A DNA stretch of 64,000 nt from Hippophae tibetana. Taxonomy: Eukaryota; Streptophyta; Magnoliopsida; Rosales; Elaeagnaceae. Below, piece by piece: positions 11,601 through 23,100 of the stretch. Both the position numbers and the translations under genes were made by a program. Every line of letters starts with the position of its first letter. Position 1 is the first letter of the stretch. The stretch covers positions 2,639,001 through 2,703,000 of the forward strand of contig CM072807.1 in the NCBI GenBank assembly GCA_037013495.1, given 5' to 3'. The notes under the pieces were generated by a model. It was given only the letters and a program-made list of their open reading frames with translations, searched no databases and had not been told where the DNA came from.

Positions 11601-14600
11601 TGTTTCCAACAATCTTCTGGCCCTTAGGCGGTTTCACCAATTCCCAAGTATGATTCTTATGAAGTGATTCAATCTCTTTATTCATAGCAACCAACCACTG
11701 AACAGACTCATCACAAGTGACAGCTTCATGATAACTAGAAGGTTCGTACACTTCAATAGACTCTGCCACAGATAATGCAAAAGAAACTAAGTCTGCATCT
11801 GTGTACCTCTGAGAGCGTCGAATCTCTCTTATTCCTTTACCCTTTGCGATACTGTAAGGTTGCTCATGTTACTCTTCTGTTACATCATGAGCAGAATCAT
11901 CTATCTCATCCATAGATGGCTGATCTGAAGTGCCCTCTTGCATTTGACTAGGAGCTCCACTCTCAAGCTCCACCTGCTCACTAACACCGTGGTCTTTATC
12001 TGCAACAATAGACTCTTTTTTCTTTTGCAACATGGAAAACTCATCAAACTTAACATCTCTGCTAATCAAAAATTTAGGTGACTTGGGTTCAACACACCAT
12101 AATCTATAACCGTTCACCCCAGAAGGATAACCCAAAAATATGCATTTCAGTGCCCTAGGCTCAAGTTTACCATCATTAACATGAGCATAAGCAGGACAAC
12201 CAAAAACTTTCAAATCAGAATAATTAGCAGGAGTATCAAAGAATACCTCAGATGGAGTCTTCAACTCAATTGCAGTTGATGGAGACCGATTCACCAAATA
12301 GCAAGCATGGTTACAAGCTTCAGCCCAAAAGGATTTATCCAAGTCAGCTTGAAAGAGCATACAACAAGCTCTTTCTAAGAGAGTCTTATTCATACGTTCT
12401 GCTACTCTATTTTGCTGTGGTGTATGACGCACAGTGCGGTATCTCACTATGCCATTTCTTTCACAGAACTCATTAAACTGATTGTCACAAAATTCCAAAC
12501 CATTATCAGTTCTCAAATGCTTGATTTTCTTGCTTGTTTGATTTTCTATACAAGCCTTGAATTTCACAAATTTTGAGAACGCATCATTCTTATTCTTCAG
12601 AAAATACACCCAAACATGATGAGAGAAGTCATCAATAAAAGTCAACATATATCGGGCACCACCCTTAGACACAACACGAGAAGGACCCCAAAGATCTGAA
12701 TGAATATAATCAACAATACCTTTCGTTTTATGGATGGTTGTACTGAACTTGACCCTACGATGCTTTCCATAAACACAATGCTCACAGAAATCAAGCTTCT
12801 CAGTTTTCTGACCACAAAGCAAATCCCATTTGCTCAAAATAGACATCCCTGCTTCACTCATATGCCCAAGTCGCATATGCCATAATCGAGTAGTGTCTGA
12901 ATCTTGATCTGACGATGATGAAACTGATACACTACCAATAATAGTGCTACCCTGAAGCATATAGAGACCACGCGACAATTGCCCTTTAATAACAACGAGA
13001 GCACCCTTATTAACTTTTAAAACTCCACCTTTAGCTACATACTTATAGCCTTGTGAATCAAGAGTACCCAAAGATATCAAATTCTTTTTCAAATTTGGAA
13101 CATGACGAACATCTTTTAAAGTCCTAACAATACCATCATGCATCTTAATTCGGACAGTACCAATACCAATAACCTTGCAGGACATATTGTTTCCCATCAA
13201 TACAACGCCTTCATCAATAGACTGATAAGAAGCAAACCAATCTCTACTAGGGCACATATGGTAAGTGCAACCCGAATCAAGAATTCAAACATCTCTAGGA
13301 GAACCAATAGATACTGATAGAACATTTTCACCATCAGAATCAGAACTATCTGCAACACCAGCAACATCATTAGTACCAGAAGACGTTGTGGCAGATTTTC
13401 CTTTACCTTTGAGTTTCGAACAATTTACTTTCCAGTGCCCTTCTTGACGGCAATAATTGCATTTATCTTTTCTTTTTCTAGATTTGGATCTAGACTTACC
13501 TTTATTATTGCTTGTGTCTTTTTCTTTATTTCTACCTCTGACAAATAAACCACTGCTATTATCATTACTGCTTGTAGACACCTTTTTTTTCAACTCTCTA
13601 GAATTCAAAGCTGCTTTGACATCTTCCAAAGAAATAGTGTCTCGCCCCATATAGCATGGTATCAACAAAATGTTCAAATGAATGCAGTAAAGAACATAAT
13701 AGAACTAAGGCCTGATCCTCATCATCAATCTTAACACCACCATTTTTCAGATCACGAATAATTTTAGTAAATTCATCAAGGTGATCATGCAAAGGTGTAC
13801 CTTCTGACATTCTGAATGTATACAAACGTTGTTTCAAATATAACTGACTGGTCAAAAACTTGGTCATATACAGATTCTCCAATTTAAGCCATAACCCAGC
13901 AGGAGATTCCTCATCACCAACTTCGCGTAATACCTCATCAGACAAGGATAACTGAATTGAACTGAGAGCATTTTCCATTAATGTATTTTTTTCTTCATCA
14001 GTCAATTTTTCTGGCAATTTATCCTTACCTTCAAGTGTCTTAACGAGCCCTTCTTTAACTAATACGGCCCGCATCTTCATACGCCAAAGATTGAAATCAT
14101 TTCTACCATTGAATTTCTCAATTTCATATTTTGTCGCTACGACAGAAAACCCAATATTAAATAAACACAAGCACAATCCAGAAAATATGAAACCAATCAG
14201 ATAACCAGAAGTTCAAAATAAATCCAAAAGAGCAAACCTGATCAGTTCCAATAAATAACAGAATAACTCAATTGCTCTGATACCAATTTGTTATAAATTA
14301 GTACTTGCGGAAGCGAAGATCGGGTCCAATTTTGATTGCACAAATTAATAATAATGGGTAACATCAAAAATATAAAGCAGTAAGAAAATTAATGGCACAC
14401 AATGATTTAAGTGGTTCAACTTTTTAATATGAAAAGTCTACTCCACTGACGACGACACACCAAGAAAAAATCCACTAATAATCAAATAAAGATACAACCA
14501 CCCATTTTTAGAGAGTTTCACAAATTATATCAAAATTCAAAATCAATCCACAAAATATCCACTCTAATTTACTGATAATATATAAATGTTATTAAATCAA

Positions 14601-17440
14601 ATATTACCGTACAAATGAGAGAAATAACACAAATGGTAGCTGAAATGGACAGTTTGTCCTTGTGCTGATTTCTCCTCTCTCACGCTGGCTATTTCTCTGC
14701 TTTGTTTTTTCAGCAGCTTCTCACCACTGTTATGCAGTTTTCTCTATTCTGCTGCTGGTGCTTTCTCTATTTTTCTGTTGAATCTTGCGGCTGCATTTTT
14801 AATTGTCTTCACGCAGGAAGATATATATATATGTGAAGGGAAAGAGGGAAAGGGTTTAATTAACTATATGGGCTTTGGGCTATTTTGGTTTTGGGCCACA
14901 TTTAATAACACTTCCATTGTATCTCATACTTAAAATACATTCTATTCATAAGACTTGCAAACCGTCTAAATTTTCTTGATGGGTTTGAGATGGAATGTGT
15001 CTAATGCAGAAATGTCTGACATTGTGGAAAAGAGCTGCAAGAGCATGAGGCCCTCATTGCTGGTTGCCAGTGCTACACCTGTTAATACTGACACATTTGT
15101 CTCTCCATTTCAGGATGCACCAAAAACCTTGGGTAAGATTTCTCTGATTTATCCTTGTCCATTATGGAAAAAAGGGAAGCTGAAAATTGTGTACTTCACA
15201 AAATATGGATGATCTGTTTTCATTTATTTTGACAAAAATGAAGTGTTTTTTTTATAATAAGACAAAATTGAAGTTGGATAATCGTTACATCTTGACAAAT
15301 TTTGCAAGATTAACTCGTGAAAAAAGTGTATTTATTGCCATATTACAATTTCCACTGGCTACTATGAACATTTTTTGTCTGGTTTTTCTTTGCTTCATGA
15401 TTTTAGTTTGATAAAGGAATTATAAAACCAATAAAATAAGTTTGTTTCTTGCTGGACCTTTGTATCATAAAGAACTTAGACTATTTGGTATATGTTTTAA
15501 TCTTTATGAATTTCCCACTCAGAAATTTTGAAACTATTTCCCGTGAATTAGATGTTTCAGTTTCTTTTCTTGATAGATGTAAATATGAAGAATGCCTTGA
15601 AAAATTCACACTGGAAACAGAAAGATGTGAAGAAACATAATCATGCTTTGGGGCCTGACGGTAAGGTCTCCTGGTGCCTTTATACTACAAGTTGTTCTTT
15701 CTTTGGTGGCCAATGGGAGAGGGGTGGGAGGAAGGAGAGAGAGAGAGAGGAGGAAGAGGAGAAGAAGGGGGGCGGGGGGTGTGGGGTGTGGGGTGTGGGG
15801 CTGCGGGAAAGTTATTGATAAGCAGAGGTTTATTTTAATTGTTTTCCTCTCAAGTGCAACTTTTTTTATTATGGGGAGAAAGTTTCAAACTTGAAAATTC
15901 TCTAAAGAAATGTCGAGCCTTTACAAATTGTACTAGAAGGGGGCAGGCTTTCAGAAACTACTTGTTAAAGAATGGTGTCGCTCAGTAACTGCTAGCTAGT
16001 CAAGACAATTCAGTTCTAGTTGTTCACTGCTCTACTTTTCGGCTCATTGTTTACTTTCATACTGAATTTCTGTGTCAGAAAGAATTCATTAGTGAGAATT
16101 TTGAAAGAATATCATTTCTTGGAATTGAAAAATGAACTTGTTCTAAATCTTCAGGGATAAAATCCTGGCATGCAAACATTTTTAATAGGAAGAGACAGAA
16201 ACTACGTCAGTGGGTTGCAGATACGTCACTTTCAGAAATTGATGAAATTTGTTCAAAGGGGTCAGACAAATAATATTAATTTTGCATATATATCACATTA
16301 TCTTACGCCTCTCATCAAGAAAAGTTTGAATTTTATCAGGTGCAATATTATTTCTGTACTTCTCAGTCGGCTGATCCCAGAGAGCAGCAAGAGCAAAGTA
16401 TCCTCTTGTAGCTTTTTTAGTGGACTTGTATTTTCCATTGATTCATTAATAAGCAACGGTGTTTAATCTTCCAGAATGGTAAGGTAGGAATTTTTGGGCA
16501 TGTGGAGACCGATACCAAATCACTTGCTTCTGGAGGGTCAGATATCCACGGTGTCAAATTTGATTGGATGCTTGAACGCGAACCATGCTATAGGAATGCT
16601 ATATCTTCTTGTCAGACAAACACATTAGGAGCGATAATTCCTTCATTGGACTCTACACTTGGTTGTGCTAGAACGGATATTCCCTGCAGAGAATGGGTAT
16701 CTGACAGTGAACCACTAGGAGGAGCTCTTAGTTTATATGATGACAGTGACTTGAATATCATCTCTCCAGTCAGAAGAAGGTATGGGCATGTTGCTCACAA
16801 TGATGAGCTTGATTTTTTCTGTGGGGAAGAGGCAAACAAGTCTACGCTGGCTTTATATTTTGACAACACACAAGATGGAAGATACTGCTTACCTAAAACT
16901 AGTTACCAAGGTATAGAGCAGAAAACTTATTTCAGATCATCAGATTTGTGGATGGATGATGATGAATTGATTTCGTCATCCGATCTTCAGAATAATAGAG
17001 AACCCAGGAGTCCATTTTCTTTTTCTCGTATGCCTATGCTAACTTGGGATTTTGACAATAAGAAAGATGAAAGGAACTTGTGGATAACGTCCCGGGATAT
17101 AAAGACTGACATTCTCTCAACGTCTTTGGTATCACCTTTAGGTGGACTGTTTTCTTATCCGAACCGTCCAAATAACAAAGAACTGGAAAATCTTCTGCCT
17201 CTATCCTGTTTTTCCAGTCATCACTACCATGAAGAACCCGAAAATCTGCTGCTTCTCTTACATAAAGCTGGTCATCACAAAGAATTTGGAGAACATGTTC
17301 TTGAAGACAAGGATGATATACTACCAGATTCTAGCCATATTCCCTTTACCTTATCATGCCTACCGAACTACTTCAACCAATTTGAAGACTGTCATGATGA
17401 GGCAGAATTAGGCTGTGGCACTGGACAAGTCAAGCTATGA
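8684..17440 (+). CDS. Plant protein of unknown function, eight exons
   Basis: I do not recognise the family. Exons: 8684-8816, 8919-9029, 9164-9301, 15010-15132, 15577-15660, 16155-16260, 16340-16397, 16475-17440. All borders are GT-AG, phases agree throughout, and the total is exactly 573 codons including TGA. Exon 2 begins with [18 protein letters not shown], exon 3 holds [20 protein letters not shown], and exons 5-6 carry a basic stretch ([20 protein letters not shown], about residues 196-215). A short hydrophobic piece follows ([15 protein letters not shown]). Residues 252-572 are one long acidic Ser/Asp-rich exon. No signal peptide or membrane segment. A nuclear, mostly disordered protein is a guess from composition. 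The first exon could be 5' UTR, with translation starting at the Met in exon 2. Intron 3 is swollen by a Copia insertion, and the C-terminus may carry a frameshift at 17411. Confidence 0.75.
9441..10081 (-). repeat. 3' LTR of the Copia element
   Basis: 641 bases running TGTTATAAATTAG to TTTAATAACA. It pairs with 14289-14910. The element reads right to left, so this is its downstream LTR. It retains a segment of about 20 bases near 9740 (ACAAGATAAATTAACAAACT) that is missing from the other LTR. Confidence 0.93.
10082..10094 (-). other. Polypurine tract of the Copia element
   Basis: Minus-strand AAGGTGGAGATT directly before the 3' LTR: the usual plus-strand priming site position. Confidence 0.7.
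10174..13284 (-). pseudogene. Copia pol with in-frame stops
   Basis: Read right to left. Protease DSG ([10 protein letters not shown]) is just inside 13284. It is followed by the GAG-pre-integrase HHCC (HMRLGHMS ... FCEHC) and an integrase core with TDNGLEF and [18 protein letters not shown]. Reverse transcriptase follows ([24 protein letters not shown]), then RNase H with SMTEAEYMA and [10 protein letters not shown]. It ends at TGA 10174-10176. Single in-frame stops break an otherwise continuous frame at 13285-13287 (TGA), 11869-11871 (TAA), 11275-11277 (TAA) and 10348-10350 (TAA). No autonomous product is expected. The decay is point mutation only, with no large deletion. Confidence 0.93.
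13285..14176 (-). pseudogene. Copia gag, frameshifted
   Basis: The first part (14176 to about 13640) has the UBN2-type gag signature ([19 protein letters not shown] ... [20 protein letters not shown]). The frame then shifts near 13640-13680 into a segment with basic runs and a CCHC zinc knuckle ([14 protein letters not shown]). It ends at the TGA at 13285, which separates it from the protease where a Trp codon would be expected. Confidence 0.9.
14274..14285 (-). other. Primer-binding site, tRNA-iMet type
   Basis: Minus-strand TGGTATCAGAGC, three bases inside the right LTR. This fixes the element's direction as right to left. Confidence 0.95.
14289..14910 (-). repeat. 5' LTR of the Copia element
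   Basis: 622 bases, TGTTATAAATTAGTAC to TTTAATAACA, next to the primer-binding site. Substitutions against the other LTR are scattered along its length. Confidence 0.93.
15720..15806 (+). repeat. Purine-rich (GA)n tract running into G-quadruplex-type G runs
   Basis: In intron 5 of the unknown gene. GAGAGAGAGAGAG and AGGAAGAGGAGAAG lead into G runs of six, six, four, four and four separated by C or TGT (15767-15800). It starts 60 bases after the splice donor. Confidence 0.9.
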
Positions 17441-17558
17441 CGAAGAATCTGAAACTGAAAAATATTCTAACTCTGATGATTGTCAATACAATATAATGGA
17501 TGTCCATGAGCAACAACGTTTTGTTGAAACATTTAATTCTAATTGCTGGGAACTTTGA
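17441..17558 (+). other. Open frame continuing past the stop of the unknown gene (+1 frame)
   Basis: From 17412 the +1 frame stays open to TGA at 17556-17558. It encodes an acidic tail ([17 protein letters not shown] ... VETFNSNCWEL) of the same flavour as the preceding exon. A single extra G at 17411 would explain it. It could equally be 3' UTR that is open by chance. Confidence 0.45.
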
Positions 17559-18755
17559 TGTATAATGACGGTTTAGTTCGAGTTTATTTGGACATGTGCA
17601 ATACTCTACTTTGCTGCATTGGTCTCAAGATGCATCTTTAGCACGATAGAATTTTCCTAAAAAGAGGTGATAGAGTAACATTATCGCTCAATATATGAAA
17701 TATATAAGCCTAAAAATTGTTGTTGACCTTTCAGTGACTGGTTTCGAGACCAAAGCCAAATTAGTTAAAGGGAAAATTTTATAGAAGTTTGATGGGCATA
17801 AAATGGCCAAAAGTCCCAAAACTAAGTGTATATATGTTTCGGCTTATAGGATACTATAGAGCTCCATTCCGGAAAAAATAAAAAACTGTCACTTGGTGAA
17901 TGCCACGGACAACGGAACAGGGTGGGATCGGGGCCCTCTTTTTGCTCCCTGTTGATGATTGAAAATTTATTTTATATCCCCACAAGTTGTTCAAATCAAA
18001 GAAAGAAAGAAGAACTTCTAAACTTTGACAAAAAATGAAAATGAAAAACAAAAATAGAGAAGAACGATTGGCAACAGCCCAAATAGGAAACAGTTGAACA
18101 TGGGCCGAGGGGAAGCCTAGTCGCCCACTCCGTATAATCGTGAGTTCGCGACCCACTTTTATCGCACGAACAAATGTATTAGTGTGAAGTTGATTTAATT
18201 GCATGATATTTCTTTCTTAGATAAAATTTTATTTTTAGTATTTAAAAATAAATATTTAAATTTTATAATATAAATATATATATATAAGAGTTTAAAGTGA
18301 AATCAATTAAATAAATAAATAATTTATGCATAAAAATGTTAATAATTTTAGCATAAAAAAATTTACAAAACAATAACATTTTTAAAATTTATAATAATAA
18401 AACTAACACATTAATAACATTTAACGTGATCAATTATATTGCGTGTACATTAAAAAAAATTAATAATAATAGTTTAATTTAAATAGTATTTAATGAAATG
18501 ATGTATAATATTTTTTTAATAATAAAAATATATAAAATGGTAATAAAAAATTATTTTTATAATTATAAATTTTAAATATATTATTTTTTTATAATTTAAT
18601 AACATAAATAAACTAAAAAATTAAGTTTATTTGTTTGTTTAAGAAAATTGTTTACAATAAAATTAAGAAAATTTTAAAAAATTAAGAAAGAATATTGTAA
18701 TAAAACAATAATAAAATAGGTGTAATTATCTATTTTTCAAACTTAAATTTGTTGT
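17559..18755. other. 3' flank of the unknown gene and AT-rich spacer
   Basis: No supportable gene. The minus-strand open frame at 17854-18204 has a promoterless, low-complexity look. From 18200 on the sequence is simple AT-rich. Confidence 0.6.
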
Positions 18756-19220
18756 TTAGATAATTGCTAACGTGTAATGGATTCTTATGAAATATTAGAG
18801 AAAATCTAATAGTTCCATCCTCTTTTTATTTCATTACTTTGATATATATATATACACATAAAAAGTAAGTGTTAACGTTATATTAGTAGGTACTCTCTTT
18901 AAGGTGTCAGGGTTAACCTAAACATGATAATTTACAACTATGATCATGTTACTGAAATCATGTCGTTGTCCCTACAATCAGGTCACTATCCTAACGATCT
19001 GGTCATTAGAATTATATATCTCTTATATATATGTGCAAAAGCTATCAGGTTGCTTTACTCTGGTGTCCATGTGACTAGGTAGATAGGTGAAGGAAATTAT
19101 CTAATGCTCATCAATGCCAAGTGGTCATATGAAATATATTCGATATGATGTGTTCTATACAAGAGAGGTGACACAGTCGCTATGATTGTGCACTCCACTA
19201 CATGTAACATACCTAATATA
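18756..19220 (+). mobile_element. Short LTR-like element, copy A (TRIM/LARD remnant)
   Basis: This stretch is repeated, with divergence, at 19530-20175. Shared landmarks in order: GTGTAATGGATTCTTATGA, CATTACTTTGATATATATA, TTATATTAGTAGGTACTCT, a primer-site-like GGTGTCAGGG (18902-18911), TTTACAACTATGATCA, GTCCATGTGACTAGGT, TTCGATATGATGTG and ACATGTAACATACCTAA. There is no coding capacity. The primer-like site is decayed here but clear in copy B, so each copy looks like an LTR followed by a short internal leader. Confidence 0.6.
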
Positions 19221-19529
19221 AACTCTCTTATTTCCTAAGCTTTTGGGAAGTTTAGGAAATATTTTAGGATATTAATTCTGATTTTAACTCATACAAATTA
19301 TGGTGTGATATACCGATTGACAATAAGTTATATAAATGATTATTAAATTCAAACTCTTAGATCGAGCGAGTAGGGTTGTTCGTCAATTCGGGATGAGGTT
19401 ATGGGCTCACCATAGCGAGTGGAATGAATTTTCCTACGGCATGAGCTATTACTCCAAGGATGTAAGTTGTAAAGTCTTAAATGCTAACTATGAACTAAAA
19501 AGATTTAATGCTCCACGATGGGTGCTAAT
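19221..19529. other. Spacer between the two short LTR-like copies
   Basis: No homology found to either copy. It is slightly less AT-rich than its surroundings and ends in a purine-pyrimidine stretch (CCACGATGGGTGCTAATTG) that could be the 3' end of an element's internal region. Confidence 0.4.
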
Positions 19530-20175
19530 TGTTTGAAGAAATACTAGTGTGTAAGGGATTCTAATGAGATGTTATAAAAAAGATAATAGTCTCATTCTTC
19601 TCTCATTTCATTAGTTTGATATATATAAGCACACAAGAAGTATGTGTTCATTAGTTTGATATATATAAGCACACAAGAAGTATGTGTTCATTAGTTTGAT
19701 ATATATAAGCACACAAGAAGTATGTGTTCATTAGTTTGATATATATAAGCACACAAAAAGTATGTGTTCATTAGTTTGATATATATAAGCACAAGATGTA
19801 TTTGTCAATGTTACATTAGTAGTTATTCTATTTAAGGTATCAGAGCGTGCCTAAATATGATATTTTACAACTATAATCAGATTACCAAAATCAGGTCAAT
19901 GTCTTTACAATTAAGTCGCTATCCCAATGATAAAGTCGTTGGAATTATATATCCCTTGTACAAATGTGGGGTAGAAACATGGAAAGTCACCAAATCGTTT
20001 TACCTCAATGTCCACGTGGCCAGGTCGATAAGTGAAGAAAATACTTTAAAGGAACTCAAACAATCTGTTACTCATTAATGTTAGTTTGCCACACAAAAAT
20101 ACTCGATACGATGTGCTTTACAAGCGAGGTGATCTAAGTCGCTAGGGTTACACACCTCTCTACACGTAACATACT
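19530..20175 (+). mobile_element. Short LTR-like element, copy B, with intact primer site
   Basis: Diverged repeat of 18756-19220. It carries GGTATCAGAGC at 19835-19845, the tRNA-iMet primer motif, right after an LTR-like stretch (about 19530-19834). The LTR-like part is enlarged by a 40-base tandem array. No protein is encoded. Confidence 0.65.
19607..19794 (+). repeat. 40-base tandem repeat containing a TATA box, about 4.7 units
   Basis: The unit starts TTCATTAGTTTGATATATAT and continues AAGCACACAAGAAGTATGTG. Units start at 19607, 19647, 19687, 19727 and 19767. The first three are identical, the fourth has one change, and the last is partial. Copy A has only one unit. Each unit holds GATATATATAAG, so the putative LTR core promoter has been multiplied. 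Confidence 0.95.
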
Positions 20176-23100
20176 TAACATTTGTAATTTTAAAAAAAAA
20201 TATTAAGCTATTCTATAATAATTTTCCCAAAATTATTTCAAAAAATGTATCAATTATAGAAATATTGAAAAATCAGTAAAGTAAAGACTATAATTTCCCT
20301 CAAATTAATTAAATGATATCTCTTAGAATTCTAGGTGTGTTTAGAGATGATAAGTTAGCTACAAATAAATGACTTATATTTAGCTCATTTTAACTTAGAA
20401 CTTACTTTTAAACAAATTTAATAAATAATTCTTAAATTAATTCATTAAATTTTTTAAAAAATAAAAAAAATATTTATAATTTTTATTAATAATAAAAATA
20501 TTAATATAAATATTATATTTTGATTATATTTTTGTAAAAAAAGTATAATTAATATTTTTTAAATTTGTTTTTGTCTATATTGACATAATTTTCTAGAAAT
20601 ACATTTTTAGATGAACTCTCTGTTAATGAGTGATGTGAGACAGTTTATTTAAGTTATTGATTTAACTTAGTTGAGTTTTTTCAACTCATTATCTCATTCG
20701 ATCGAGCTTAAATGAGATAAATAAAATTTAACACTTATTTTATATTATTAAGTATTTTTAAAGCTCGATAAAAGAATATAAAAGATAAATGTGTTAGATC
20801 ACAAATTGTGATAATCTGAAATAATAAGTTAGATTGTGATTGTTTTATCAAATATTTAATATTGATATACATCAAAATGAGATGGATTCCTATATACAAG
20901 TACTAATCAAATCTCAGTACACAATATTATGATAAATAATATAAAATTATTCAAAAATAAAAAACTACAATAAAATTGTTGATGTTAACTGACATTCAAC
21001 GCAAGGTAATGTGTAAGAAATGTATTTTATTCTTAAAAATTGTAAAGTAAATTATAAGTTGGGTTATTTTTTGTTTCCTTCAAAAACTACTTCATATCAT
21101 CCTAATTAACAAAACAATACAAAATTATAAATTCTAATGACACCTTAAGATAATTACCATTGCTTAAAAGTTACCAATAACTTTACTTGTTAGAGGTTAT
21201 TAGATCATTCAGGTCTTAAAATTTTGTCTACAAATTAAGGCTAGTTTTTTATTTTATTTTTAAAATAAGATTACAAAGGCTAGCTTAGAAGTTAGAACTA
21301 TCGTAGCTTATGAGAAACACATGATAGTAACTTTGTTTATATTGGTAAAAGATATGTTCCGTAGAATATATTTTTAAATTTCTATAGCAGTAAAATTTAA
21401 GTTAAAATATTTGATAAATTAAGGGTAAAGCATACCATAAGAGTAACATATATAAAGATTAATAAAAATAAATTGAAAAATTATATAAAATAACATTACA
21501 ATGATACTGTATCTAACTTGTTAGAATTCAATAATAAATTATTTAATTAAATAAATAAAATTTGATTTAAAATATATGTAATTAATCAATATTTGATGTA
21601 TAACTTTTAGATTGAGTTTTTCATTTTATAATAAAAAATATAAATCATTATTTTTATAGTTATAAATTTTAAAATACTATAAATGTTAGATTCTCACATA
21701 AATTTCACTCAACAAGAATCCAATAATATTAATTTGCATAAAAAATATGAATTAATTTTATTTTTAATTATTAATAAAAAATATATATTTAATAAAAAAA
21801 TAACATATATTTTTAAAAAATAAAAATAAATTTTTTATATAAAAAATAAATTAGTGACTACAAGCGTTTTTCTTTTAAAATTCTAGCTAGCTACCACAAC
21901 ATCAATCTTCATGCGATGGTCCTATGTCGTCATAGGAACAGTTGTTGGAAAAACAAATGAAGTCTAGTATAATGAAAATTACTTATTACAGCTACATTAT
22001 GTTCAATAAATAATTACATGTTTTGAACAATTAATTAAAAAAAATGAAAGAGTATCATTAAAAGGTCATTAACGGACAAAGCTAGCCACCAAATGTGTTC
22101 AGTTATATTATGTCTAGATCAGCCACCTCTCACTTTTACGTGAAAAAATAGCCTTCGATTTTTTGGATTAAGTAAGAACGGTGTAGACTATTAAAATCTT
22201 TGGCCATATATAATTGGATAAAATGGTAGCGGCAAAAAAACCGTTTGATAAAAATGTTTGTCTAAATTATGAGTATAAATTAAAGTAAAAAGTTAATTAG
22301 ATTATTATACCCTTCATTCATTTTTAAAATCCTTCTTTTATTTAATTAAAAATATTTCATTTGTTTCTAATATATCCAAATGAAACGAGTAGAAATAAAA
22401 AAAAATATATAATTATTTATAATGTAAATCTAATAAAAAATAATAATATAATTTATAGTTAAAATTAATCGTATTAGAGTTATTAAAATAAGATAATATT
22501 GTACGATAAATTCACTAAAGATATTAAATGAAATATAAAATTAAATAAGATAACATATTTTACATATTTACTTACCGTTACATTAAAAAAAATTATAAGA
22601 CATGTAATTAAACTAAAAGTCTAATAATTAAGGATTTGATCTTTTTTATAAAATAAAGAGTCGTTAAGATCACTTTCTTTAGTTCTTAGAAATTGTTTAG
22701 TTTGATCATTTATTTAGAAAATATATTTTTAAGTTTAATTTTTGTAAAAAATGTATCAAATAATGACAACATTAATTTTATATTAATTTTTCGTTAAATA
22801 TAACGGAATAATACATGTGATATATACATAATTTTATTTTTTGATACATATATGTAATAAAATAATTTTTAATTAAAAAATAGTTAAACATACATATAAC
22901 ACATATAACCTTCGGTTATATTTAACAAAAAAAAATGAGATAAAAAATTAAATCTACACCTTCTTAGTAAACAAATTACCTTTGATGACATATATATTTT
23001 TCTTAGCAAAACCAAATTAAAAAAGAAAAAATACAAAAGACAGAGACCGAGAAGGTCATCTTCGCATTAATGTGAATGCCTAATCCGAACTGCTACAGAA

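Larger units (their letters stand above)
9441..14910 (-). mobile_element. LTR/Copia retrotransposon (Tork/Tnt1-like), in intron 3 of the unknown gene
   Basis: Complete structure in antisense to the host gene: two TG...CA LTRs (9441-10081 and 14289-14910), a tRNA-iMet primer site next to the right LTR, a purine tract next to the left LTR, and gag-pol on the minus strand in Copia order (protease, integrase, reverse transcriptase, RNase H). The RT wording ([10 protein letters not shown] ... KKILGMEI) suggests the Tork/Tnt1 lineage. Flanking five bases are CTTAA and CTTCC, so a target duplication is imperfect or lost. The LTRs differ at about 22 positions in the first 330 bases, plus an indel of about 20 bases, so the insertion is not recent. 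Confidence 0.95.

Noticed and set aside
17854..18204. Minus-strand open frame of 116 codons
   Set aside because: Low-complexity Phe/Leu-rich middle, no family resemblance, and no splice or promoter support.
19607..19794. CRISPR-like regular repeats
   Set aside because: Directly abutting tandem units without spacers, in a plant genome and inside an LTR-like element; it is a minisatellite.
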